Below are positions 1 to 5,268 of a DNA stretch of 8,120 nt, in pieces. Origin of the DNA: an uncultured Bacillaceae bacterium (lineage in GTDB: Bacteria; Bacillota; Bacilli; Caldalkalibacillales; Caldalkalibacillaceae). The stretch is from contig CALBTX010000123.1 of assembly GCA_937967685.1 (NCBI GenBank), positions 1 to 8,120 on the forward strand. The letters run 5' to 3'. Under the pieces are notes generated by a model. The model made no database searches. It saw only the letters and a program-made list of their open reading frames with translations, and had not been told where the DNA came from. Positions within the stretch are counted from its first letter, which is position 1. The number at the start of each line of letters is the position of its first letter. The translations under genes were made by a program, and so were the position numbers.

Positions 1-225
1 CAAAATAACGAATACATATTCGTGATCATATTGAGCGACATATTCATTAAAACTGGATTTATCGGGTTGACTGAAATGTTGCCCAGGGTCAACGATCATC
101 CCATTCTCTCGTTCAGGGAATGAATCCGCCACAGTTATAGACGCTGTCAGCCAAAAGAAGGTAAAAACGATAGCAATAAAAACCAGTCCATATATCGTCA
201 GCTTGGAAACATATTTCACGAGCAT
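1..225 (-). CDS. N-terminal part of an unidentified membrane-anchored protein (runs off the left edge)
   Basis: An open frame of 75 codons without a stop runs from an ATG at 225 to the window edge. The first residues (MLVKYVSKL) are basic and are followed by a hydrophobic stretch at about residues 10-31 (TIYGLVFIAIVFTFFWLTAS), so the protein is either single-pass anchored or begins with a first transmembrane helix. A polar segment with PEREN and PDKSS follows, and hydrophobicity returns at the edge (YVFVIL). A GTG at 219 is an alternative start, because GAGG lies 6 nt before it; the ATG has AGGA about 11 nt upstream. The gene lies downstream of refZ on the same strand, 112 bp away, with a possible sigma-H/Spo0A promoter in between. 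I do not recognise the family from this fragment. An N-terminal ABC permease segment or an anchored envelope protein would both fit. Confidence 0.65.
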   Translation of the reverse strand, partial: MLVKYVSKLTIYGLVFIAIVFTFFWLTASITVADSFPERENGMIVDPGQHFSQPDKSSFNEYVAQYDHEYVFVIL

Positions 226-273
226 CCTCAGTCATTTCCTTCCATCTAACTAATTGTCACACCTCTTAATTAG

Positions 274-308
274 ATTCGTGTTTCAGAACAAAATCCCTTC
301 TTTCGACA
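274..308 (-). promoter_or_regulatory. Possible sigma-H promoter with an upstream Spo0A box for the leftmost gene
   Basis: On the minus strand a perfect Spo0A box core (TGTCGAA, 308-302) lies 2 bp upstream of AAGGGATTT (299-291), which differs from the sigma-H -35 pattern RWAGGANNT at one position. After 12 bp comes CGAAT (278-274), a match to the sigma-H -10 core. Transcription would start near 266, about 40 nt before the start codon of the leftmost gene. A weaker sigma-A reading is also possible: TTGACA at 342-337 with TAGAAA 16 bp further on. This is pattern matching only. Confidence 0.3.
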
Positions 309-337
309 GCAATTTTCTACAATAAAATACTCTGCTG

Positions 338-955
338 TCAAAAGGATTCGATCCAGCGTTTGCACTGCTGCAAGTATCTCTCCTTAAACTCAGTTGAATG
401 AGGTTCAACATGATACACCTCGCGAATCATTTGGGGTTGCAAAAAAGGCATATACAAAACATTCAGCAATTGAAGCACCATCATCTCCAAATCTTGTTTC
501 AGAAGTTCCCCATGTTTGCGACCGTCTTCCAAAATCGTCAAAAAGTAATATTTCTCCTTGGCTAAATAAATGGTCATCACTTCACGAATCAAAGTTGAAT
601 CCAACGACAGCTCGCGATAGATAAAACGGGTCATACGATAAGAGTTAAATAAATAGTCAAAGCAATATTGAAAAGAATGCACCAGACGGTCCTTACAGGA
701 AAAACGCATTTTCGCCGCAGCAAACTCCTCCGCCAATCGATCGAAGACAGAAAAATATCCTTCATAAAATTCGATCATGAGTTGTTCCAACAAACCTTTT
801 TTATTACCGAAATAATAAGCGATCAAAGCCTGATTGACATTGGCCTTGCCGGCAATTTGGCGCACGGAAGTCTGATGAAACCCTTGATAATAAAAAAGAT
901 CTAGCGCCGAATCAATGATTCTTTCCTTGGCTGTCTTATCCACTTTGACACTCAT
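338..955 (-). CDS. refZ: RefZ, TetR-family sporulation DNA-binding protein
   Basis: A 205-residue TetR-type regulator. The DNA-binding domain spans about residues 8-57, with the helix-turn-helix around TSVRQIAGKANVNQALIAYY (29-48) followed by FGNKKGLLEQL. The rest of the sequence (FYEGY, RMTRFIYRELSLDSTLIREVM, LAKEKYYF, LYMPFLQPQ) resembles B. subtilis RefZ/YttP as I remember it, well beyond a generic TetR match. RefZ is made early in sporulation, binds motifs near the replication origin, and helps move division from mid-cell to the pole and capture the correct chromosome region by acting on FtsZ. The ATG at 955 has GGAGG (968-964) 8 nt upstream. In B. subtilis refZ and rpsD lie close together, which agrees with rpsD starting 1.4 kb away here. 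A sigma-H promoter and Spo0A boxes lie upstream. Confidence 0.88.
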   Translation of the reverse strand: MSVKVDKTAKERIIDSALDLFYYQGFHQTSVRQIAGKANVNQALIAYYFGNKKGLLEQLMIEFYEGYFSVFDRLAEEFAAAKMRFSCKDRLVHSFQYCFDYLFNSYRMTRFIYRELSLDSTLIREVMTIYLAKEKYYFLTILEDGRKHGELLKQDLEMMVLQLLNVLYMPFLQPQMIREVYHVEPHSTEFKERYLQQCKRWIESF

Positions 956-1048
956 CCGACAAACCTCCGAACTTCCCCTGGATGGGATGACTTCAACGTT
1001 TTACAACAATGTGACGTTTTAAGTCGAAGTGCCTTTTTCACGAGCTGG

Positions 1049-1098
1049 TGTCGAACTTGCTTACATTCTATATTCGACAAAAAAGGAACACATCCTTT
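1049..1098 (-). promoter_or_regulatory. sigma-H-type promoter of refZ with inverted Spo0A boxes
   Basis: Read on the minus strand, AAAGGATGT (1098-1090) fits the sigma-H -35 pattern RWAGGANNT. After 13 bp comes CGAAT (1076-1072), which fits the -10 pattern HGAAT. The -10 is embedded in a perfect Spo0A box TGTCGAA (1079-1073). A second perfect box in the opposite orientation lies at 1049-1055, making an inverted repeat with 7-bp arms and a 17-bp spacer. A third near-match, AGTCGAA, is at 1022-1028. Control of refZ by sigma-H and Spo0A is known in B. subtilis. Because the boxes overlap or follow the -10, they could repress at high Spo0A-P rather than activate. RefZ itself binding here is also possible. 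Confidence 0.6.
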
Positions 1099-1162
1099 TG
1101 CCAACACAGAATGATTGACAACGGACGACGATGGTTCATTTACAAGCCATCATCTTTAAAGT

Positions 1163-1187
1163 AAAAAATGCAGGGTTAACCCCTGCA
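1163..1187 (-). terminator. Intrinsic terminator of the methyltransferase gene, with the stop codon in its loop
   Basis: On the minus strand the stem arms TGCAGGG (1187-1181) and CCCTGCA (1175-1169) pair perfectly over 7 bp around the loop GTTAA, and six T follow directly (1168-1163). The loop contains the TAA stop of the methyltransferase gene (1178-1176). The transcript therefore ends before refZ, so refZ needs its own promoter. Confidence 0.85.
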
Positions 1188-1826
1188 CACCATCAACCAC
1201 ACAAACCGGTTCATCGGTTTAAATTCAATTTGAAATCCTTCCTGCTCAAAAATGTTCCGCAAGTCCCGATGGAATTCATAAAACTCCGTCTTCAAATCAT
1301 GTAATAAATGCCGATAACCCTGCCGCTCCACTCTGTCCAGAAGCGCTTGTTTCGTTTGCTCATTCTCATAGCAAGTATCGGCAAAAACGATCATTCCCGC
1401 GGGCTTTAGAACTTTTTTCATCCGCTTGATAGACTCCCGTTTATCATCCAGGGGCAAATGATGAAAAGCAAAACTGCTGACAATGGCATCAACCTTCACT
1501 CCACGATCAAGAGAAAAATTCAAAAAATCCCCTTCTCTTAAATCCAGCGGTATTTTTTTCAGGCCGACTTGTCTCCTCATTTGCGCGGACGGCTCAATGC
1601 CCGTCACTTGATAACCTTGATCAATTAATTTTTGAGAAAGATTGCCTGTGCCCACCCCAAATTCCAAAATCAGCCGGGCATCTTCGGGCAAATGATTGAC
1701 AACAGCATTTAAAATGTCGTCATACCCTTCGAACACTTCATGATACTCCCCATCATGATCATAAACCGTTTGATCATACTGAGGAGCCCATTCGTCAAAC
1801 AGCTGGTTAAAATTTTTGCTTGCCAT
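1176..1826 (-). CDS. yrrT: YrrT-type SAM-dependent methyltransferase
   Basis: A class I S-adenosylmethionine-dependent methyltransferase of 216 residues from the ATG at 1826. Visible motifs are the SAM-binding glycine loop EFGVGTGNLS (about 55-64), the acidic residue in GIEPS (about 76-80) that would hold the ribose, EGDF (about 98-101), SSFAFHHL (about 117-124) and LKPAGMIVFAD (about 140-150). The N-terminus (LFDEWAPQYDQTVYDHDGEY) and the C-terminal FVWLM match the YrrT family as I know it. In B. subtilis yrrT heads an operon with mtnN, mccA and mccB for turning methionine-derived sulfur into cysteine; none of those genes is next to it here, and its methyl acceptor is unknown. I chose 1826 over the in-frame ATG at 1835 because AAGGGG lies 10 nt before it but only 2 nt before 1835. 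It is a single-gene unit with its own promoter and terminator. Confidence 0.85.
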   Translation of the reverse strand: MASKNFNQLFDEWAPQYDQTVYDHDGEYHEVFEGYDDILNAVVNHLPEDARLILEFGVGTGNLSQKLIDQGYQVTGIEPSAQMRRQVGLKKIPLDLREGDFLNFSLDRGVKVDAIVSSFAFHHLPLDDKRESIKRMKKVLKPAGMIVFADTCYENEQTKQALLDRVERQGYRHLLHDLKTEFYEFHRDLRNIFEQEGFQIEFKPMNRFVWLMVCRG

Positions 1827-1965
1827 TTCCCACATTCCCCTTCTCTGCTGTTATACATGTTTCAATTTGACATGGAAGAATGAAACCGATCTTGATGAAC
1901 AAACCAACGTCTATAAAACATATCATTCTTATATATCCTATTAAGTTTATTGGTTTAATGTGATC

Positions 1966-1995
1966 ATTATAGCACCGTTTGCGGTTGACTTTCAA
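1966..1995 (-). promoter_or_regulatory. sigma-A promoter of the methyltransferase gene
   Basis: On the minus strand TTGAAA (1995-1990) and a perfect TATAAT (1971-1966) are 18 bp apart, and TGC before the -10 makes it an extended -10 promoter. Transcription would start near 1959, leaving a leader of about 130 nt. CACCGTTT occurs twice as a direct repeat on the plus strand, at 1973-1980 inside the spacer and at 2031-2038, and could mark an operator. No riboswitch class was recognised in the leader. Confidence 0.65.
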
Positions 1996-2098
1996 TGACA
2001 ACCCACCTTCACGTCTATTCATCAATTCAACACCGTTTCTGACACGAATGATCAAGATGAATTGTCAATATTACGGATAAACGGCGCCACGATCTTTC

Positions 2099-2128
2099 TT
2101 GACTTTTCAACCCAAGAAGAGATACAAT
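2099..2128 (+). promoter_or_regulatory. sigma-A promoter of rpsD
   Basis: TTGACT (2099-2104) and TACAAT (2123-2128) are 18 bp apart. Transcription would start near 2135, just before the structured S4 leader, leaving about 200 nt of untranslated RNA before rpsD. Confidence 0.7.
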
Positions 2129-2152
2129 TTGTCTTGTGTATATATTAGATAG

Positions 2153-2298
2153 CCAAGGTGAACACCGTGTGTACCCTCTCCTATTTTGTTCCTTTTGACC
2201 GCGGCTGACATTCGTCAAAAGGTGCATTGCGTAACTCTCAGCTATCGGAGTGAAGATGTGTGAAAACAAAATAGGCATACGGATGAGATCACCGCTGG
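2153..2298 (+). promoter_or_regulatory. Structured leader RNA of rpsD (S4 autoregulatory leader)
   Basis: The leader folds into one long nested structure. From outside in: CCA/TGG (2153-2155 with 2296-2298), GGTGA/TCACC (2157-2161 with 2289-2293), CCGTGTG/CATACGG (2165-2171 with 2276-2282, one G-U pair), and a perfect 11-bp stem CCTATTTTGTT/AACAAAATAGG (2180-2190 with 2265-2275). Inside are a perfect 9-bp hairpin CCTTTTGAC/GTCAAAAGG (2191-2199 with 2214-2222) and a smaller one ACTCT/GGAGT (2234-2238 with 2247-2251). In B. subtilis, S4 protein is known to bind the rpsD leader and repress its own synthesis. TCTCC at 2177-2181 could also pair with GGAGA in the ribosome binding site (2325-2329), a possible switch or pseudoknot; that last point is inference. 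Confidence 0.8.
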
Positions 2299-2337
2299 AC
2301 ATCTGCGTACATTAAATATTGGAAGGAGATTTTAAAC

Positions 2338-2940
2338 ATGGCTCGTTATACAGGATCTACTTGGAAAAAAAGCCGTCGTCTCGGTATTTCTTTGAGCGGC
2401 ACGGGCAAAGAACTTCAGAAACGCCCCTATGCACCGGGACAACACGGTCCAACCCAACGTAAGAAGCTTAGCGAATACGGACTCCAACTACAGGAAAAAC
2501 AAAAGCTGCGTTACATGTATGGCATCAACGAGCGTCAATTTCGCCGTATATTTGAAGCAGCCGGAAAAATGCCCGGTAAAGTCGGTGAAAACTTCATGAT
2601 TCTATTGGAAACCCGGCTGGATAATCTCGTCTACCGCTTAGGTTTCGGCCGCACTCGGCGCGCTGCACGTCAATTGGTCAACCACGGCCATATTACGGTA
2701 AACGGTAAAAAGGTCGATATTCCTTCTTACCGGTGCAAAGTAGGCGACGTCATCGGTCTGCGTGAAAAAAGCCGCAATCTGGACATTGTTAAGGATGCGC
2801 TCGAAGAACGTACTTACTTGCCCGAATATTTGTCTTTCGACGAAAATCAGCTGGAAGGGACTTTGACCCGTTTACCAGAACGCAGCGAATTGCCTTCTGA
2901 AATTTCCGAAACCCTTATCGTTGAGTACTACTCCCGTTAG
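2338..2940 (+). CDS. rpsD: 30S ribosomal protein S4
   Basis: A 200-residue protein, the normal length for Bacillus S4, and nearly the B. subtilis sequence in its conserved blocks: MARYTGSTWKKSRRLGISLS at the start, KRPYAPGQHG, KLSEYGLQLQEKQKLRYMYG, GENFMILLETRLDNLVYRLG, and EALIVEF-like ETLIVEYYSR at the end. The RNA-binding S4 domain covers about residues 92-155 (RLDNLVYRLGFGRTRRAARQ, then LVNHGHITVNG). The N-terminus has no cysteine cluster, so it is the zinc-free form; the only cysteine is in YRCKV near 133. S4 starts assembly of the small ribosomal subunit by binding the 5' domain of 16S rRNA, and represses its own mRNA. AAGGAG (2323-2328) lies 9 nt before the ATG. It is a single-gene unit. 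Confidence 0.98.
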   Translation: MARYTGSTWKKSRRLGISLSGTGKELQKRPYAPGQHGPTQRKKLSEYGLQLQEKQKLRYMYGINERQFRRIFEAAGKMPGKVGENFMILLETRLDNLVYRLGFGRTRRAARQLVNHGHITVNGKKVDIPSYRCKVGDVIGLREKSRNLDIVKDALEERTYLPEYLSFDENQLEGTLTRLPERSELPSEISETLIVEYYSR

Positions 2941-2967
2941 GAAATTCGCTTTGCAAAGCATGGTATT

Positions 2968-3013
2968 AAAAGCCTTAGAAACCTTGTTATATCAAGGAAT
3001 CTAGGGCTTTTTT
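2968..3013 (+). terminator. Intrinsic terminator after rpsD
   Basis: AAAGCCTTAGA (2969-2979) pairs with TCTAGGGCTTT (3000-3010) with one G-U pair, and CCTTG/CAAGG (2982-2986 with 2993-2997) closes the top around the loop TTATAT. Six T (3008-3013) overlap and follow the stem. It lies 28 bp after the rpsD stop. On the minus strand only four T follow the same hairpin, so it may work weakly in that direction. Confidence 0.85.
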
Positions 3014-3046
3014 ACTTTTCTTAAGTTTGCCGCTGCATTTCACATT

Positions 3047-3313
3047 ATTGAGCTCCGTCAAAGCAAAACTTCACATCGTATCTGCGGAAAGAACCACATG
3101 ATCTCTGGCTAGAAATTCATGTCGGCGTACCGTTATTTGACCGGCGAGGAGGACGAATTCGGCTCAATACATTTGGAAAATTTTTTGGATAAAGTGGAAA
3201 AGGCGCTCACTCTGTTGGCAGAGGGGCAGAAAGAAGTATCCGATTTAGCGGGAATGGAGCAGGGGAGTGTTCATTTGGCGACATCAACCTTGGAGCCATC
3301 ATCCAACATAGCG
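3047..3313 (+). pseudogene. Remnant of a LysR-family transcriptional regulator (frameshifted, truncated)
   Basis: Two reading frames join into a LysR-type sequence. From 3109 one frame reads LEIHVGVPLFDRRGGRIRLN and then TFGKFFG before a stop, which is the end of a LysR winged helix-turn-helix domain. At a run of six T (3181-3186) the sense moves to another frame: FLDKVEKALTLLAEGQKEVS, then DLAGMEQGSVHLATSTLEPS, which is the linker helix and start of the effector domain. Upstream, ELRQ (3050-3061) with ATT in place of ATG resembles the usual MELRQL start, but the helix-turn-helix core is missing or unreadable. The right end runs into the 3' end of nagZ, and most of the effector domain is absent. 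The 84-codon ORF at 3119-3373 is only part of this remnant plus nagZ antisense. The gene cannot make a working regulator. Confidence 0.65.
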
Positions 3314-5041
3314 CTAGGGGACTTGTTCCCAAATGTCTTCCACTTTTTCATTAAGAGACTGGACATCGGGTAGGGTTCTCGTATGATCCGACAGCTGGTA
3401 TTTTTCTTTCAAATGTTTGATGCGTTCTACACTTTCATCAATCCTGTCCTCACTAATTTCCCCGTTTTCTACCGCCGCCTTTAATTGATCAACAACTGTA
3501 GGAATGAAGGACGGATTATGGACAATGAGCAAGATATCCGCGCCTGCTTTCACTGACTGGACTGCTGCATCACCGATATGATAATGACTCGAAATCGCGT
3601 TCATCGTTAAGTCATCAGTAATGACAACGCCATCAAAGCCATACTTTTCACGTAACATAGCAGTAATCACCTTATGAGATAAGGAGGCAGGAAAACTTGC
3701 ATCGATGGATGGAAATAAAATGTGGGCGATCATGACAGCATCAGCCCCTTCGGAAATAGCTTCCTGAAAGGGAATGAGTTCAAATTGGGCCAGTTCTGTT
3801 TGGCTTTTATCAACTTGCGGCAGTTCTATATGAGAATCGACATCGGTAGCGCCGTGTCCGGGAAAATGTTTGACCACCGAGATGATCCCTTCATTCTGGA
3901 TTCCTTTCATAGTTTGGATCCCTAGACTTGTCACAATCGTCGGGTTACTGCCGAACGAACGGTCGCCGATCACCGGGTTATTTGGATTGCTGTTAATGTC
4001 CAGAACAGGAGCAAAATCCATGTTGAAACCAAGCGTATTCAGTTGCTCACCGAGAATGGCGCCGACCTTGAAGGACAGATTCGGATCGTTCAGTCCAGCA
4101 ATTGACCGGCTTGACGGCAGACTTTTCACGCCATCCGGCATTCTTGTCACACTGCCCCCTTCCTCATCGATGCCGAGAAACAATGGATAAGGATGGCTTG
4201 CATTCGCTGTTTTTAGATCATTTAAAAGGTGGACGATTTGGGTTGTACTTAAGATGTTTTTTTCTAATAAAATGATGCCACCAACATGATATTTCTCCAT
4301 CATCCTTTTTGTCTCAGGGGTTATTTCTGTCCCCTCAATTCCGCTGAAGATCATTTGTCCGATTTTTTCATTGAGACTCATATCTTCTTTTATAGGACTG
4401 GAATCATTATTTCTACCATCTTTTTCCCCATCATCTTTTTCGCAATCCAGGCAAATATCTCTTGATAGTGAAATATGATCGACGTTTGGGTTAGTTGATG
4501 TGTTGAGTGGTTTTGGCAGCACCCATTTCAACGTATAATTGTTGGCAAGTTCATAAACCAGAATGATATGATCATGATTTTCATCTTGATAGAATCTTGT
4601 CTCATCGGGGTTTGCATAGGATAGAATGGTTTCGAAATCGTATGAAGTAAACGTTTCTTGAAATGAACGTAAATCGGAGACCATACCGTCTGTGATGCCC
4701 ACATCGATGCCATATGACGGATAGTTCAAAAATAAACCTACATCTGTATGAGAGGTTGCTTCAGGGGCCCCCAACGTTTCTTTTACCTCATCAGCAGTGG
4801 TTTCACCAACGACGACAAAACTGTCGGGAATTTTTCCCTTTTCTGATAAGTCGAATAGGTGATCCAACGTCATTTCTGAGTCGTCCGGATCCTCTTTATT
4901 TTCAAAGCTCGGTGACGTGTCGTTTGATTGTGGATTCGTTTGATGATCATCCGTGTCATCAAGCGATGAACTGATGAAAAAACAAGCGGCTCCTAGAACG
5001 ATGACAGCAATCATGCACAACATGGAGATACGTTTAATCAT
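3314..5041 (-). CDS. nagZ: NagZ-like family 3 beta-N-acetylhexosaminidase with a DUF4309-like N-terminal domain, exported
   Basis: A 575-residue exported glycosidase. Residues 1-25 form a signal or anchor (MIKR, then a hydrophobic stretch to FFISSS). LGAAC20 only loosely resembles a lipobox, so lipidation is uncertain. A polar linker rich in D, N and S follows. Residues about 57-195 resemble DUF4309 (YjgB-type): LFDLSEKGKI, VVGETTADEVKETLG, DLRSF, LKWVLPKP and NPNVDHISL. The family 3 catalytic barrel starts near 222 (LNEKIGQMIFSG) and contains GIDEEGG (290-296), GDRSFG, KHFPGHG (391-397), D402-S-H404 of the catalytic Asp-His pair, and the nucleophile D476 in VITDDLTM. Such enzymes remove N-acetylglucosamine from cell-wall muropeptides during recycling. 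B. subtilis NagZ has a C-terminal extension beyond its barrel; this protein ends soon after the barrel. AAGGAGA lies about 6 nt before the ATG at 5041. Confidence 0.88.
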   Translation of the reverse strand: MIKRISMLCMIAVIVLGAACFFISSSLDDTDDHQTNPQSNDTSPSFENKEDPDDSEMTLDHLFDLSEKGKIPDSFVVVGETTADEVKETLGAPEATSHTDVGLFLNYPSYGIDVGITDGMVSDLRSFQETFTSYDFETILSYANPDETRFYQDENHDHIILVYELANNYTLKWVLPKPLNTSTNPNVDHISLSRDICLDCEKDDGEKDGRNNDSSPIKEDMSLNEKIGQMIFSGIEGTEITPETKRMMEKYHVGGIILLEKNILSTTQIVHLLNDLKTANASHPYPLFLGIDEEGGSVTRMPDGVKSLPSSRSIAGLNDPNLSFKVGAILGEQLNTLGFNMDFAPVLDINSNPNNPVIGDRSFGSNPTIVTSLGIQTMKGIQNEGIISVVKHFPGHGATDVDSHIELPQVDKSQTELAQFELIPFQEAISEGADAVMIAHILFPSIDASFPASLSHKVITAMLREKYGFDGVVITDDLTMNAISSHYHIGDAAVQSVKAGADILLIVHNPSFIPTVVDQLKAAVENGEISEDRIDESVERIKHLKEKYQLSDHTRTLPDVQSLNEKVEDIWEQVP

Positions 5042-5053
5042 ATAAAATCTCCT

Positions 5054-5101
5054 TCATTTCAGTTTAATCAACATGTCATCCTCTACAATCATTATTTTCA
5101 T
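5054..5101 (-). pseudogene. 15-codon ORF upstream of nagZ that reads as the start of a response regulator (remnant or leader peptide)
   Basis: From the ATG at 5101 the frame reads MKIMIVEDDMLIKLK and stops at 5054. MKIMIVEDD-LI is the typical first strand and acidic pocket of a two-component receiver domain. A plausible ribosome binding site (AAGTAAGGG) lies directly upstream, and the TGA stop overlaps the AAGGAG of nagZ. Three nt before the ATG another minus-strand frame ends with ESGHTALEK (TAA at 5107-5105), possibly the tail of a lost upstream gene. It could be the stub of a response regulator cut off by nagZ, or a working leader peptide that couples translation to nagZ. It is too short to settle by eye. 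Confidence 0.4.
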
Positions 5102-5160
5102 CCCTTACTTCTCTAAAGCCGTATGACCACTCTCCGCCATATTATCTTCAAGACTTTTTG

Positions 5161-5232
5161 CATCTAAATGACAAAACTGTAAGGTTAGCCATCTAAACTG
5201 TAAGTTTGTATCATGATGGCTTGTTATAAAAT
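5161..5232 (+). promoter_or_regulatory. Repeat-rich control region between nagZ and the hydrolase gene
   Basis: AAACTGTAAG occurs twice as a direct repeat (5174-5183 and 5195-5204), exactly 21 bp apart, which is two helical turns. CATCTAAA is also repeated (5161-5168 and 5190-5197), and AGCCATC/GATGGCT (5187-5193 and 5215-5221) is a 7-bp inverted repeat. TTGTAT (5206-5211) and TAAAAT (5227-5232) could be a weak -35 and -10, but they are only 15 bp apart, so the promoter may need an activator bound at the direct repeats. No convincing nagZ promoter was found in the same gap. Confidence 0.4.
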
Positions 5233-5268
5233 AAAATCTATAAAACAAATACAAAACTAAGGAGAGGT

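Noticed and set aside
301..342. Long hairpin TTTCGACAGCA/TGCTGTCAAAA as the refZ terminator
   Set aside because: The stem has a mismatch and a loop of about 20 nt, with no T run after it on the minus strand. One arm is a Spo0A box, so a regulatory role is more likely.
1827..1959. Riboswitch (SAM or T-box) in the methyltransferase leader
   Set aside because: No S-box or T-box core sequence is visible, only a weak GTTTCA/TGAAAC pairing and no terminator-antiterminator pair.
2027..2302. 91-codon minus-strand ORF covering the rpsD leader
   Set aside because: It is antisense to the S4 leader stems, has no ribosome binding site, and reads as low-quality protein. The structured RNA explains the sequence.
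3119..3373. 84-codon plus-strand ORF as an intact gene
   Set aside because: Its start lies inside a LysR domain read in another frame and its end is antisense to the nagZ 3' end. It is part of a pseudogene.
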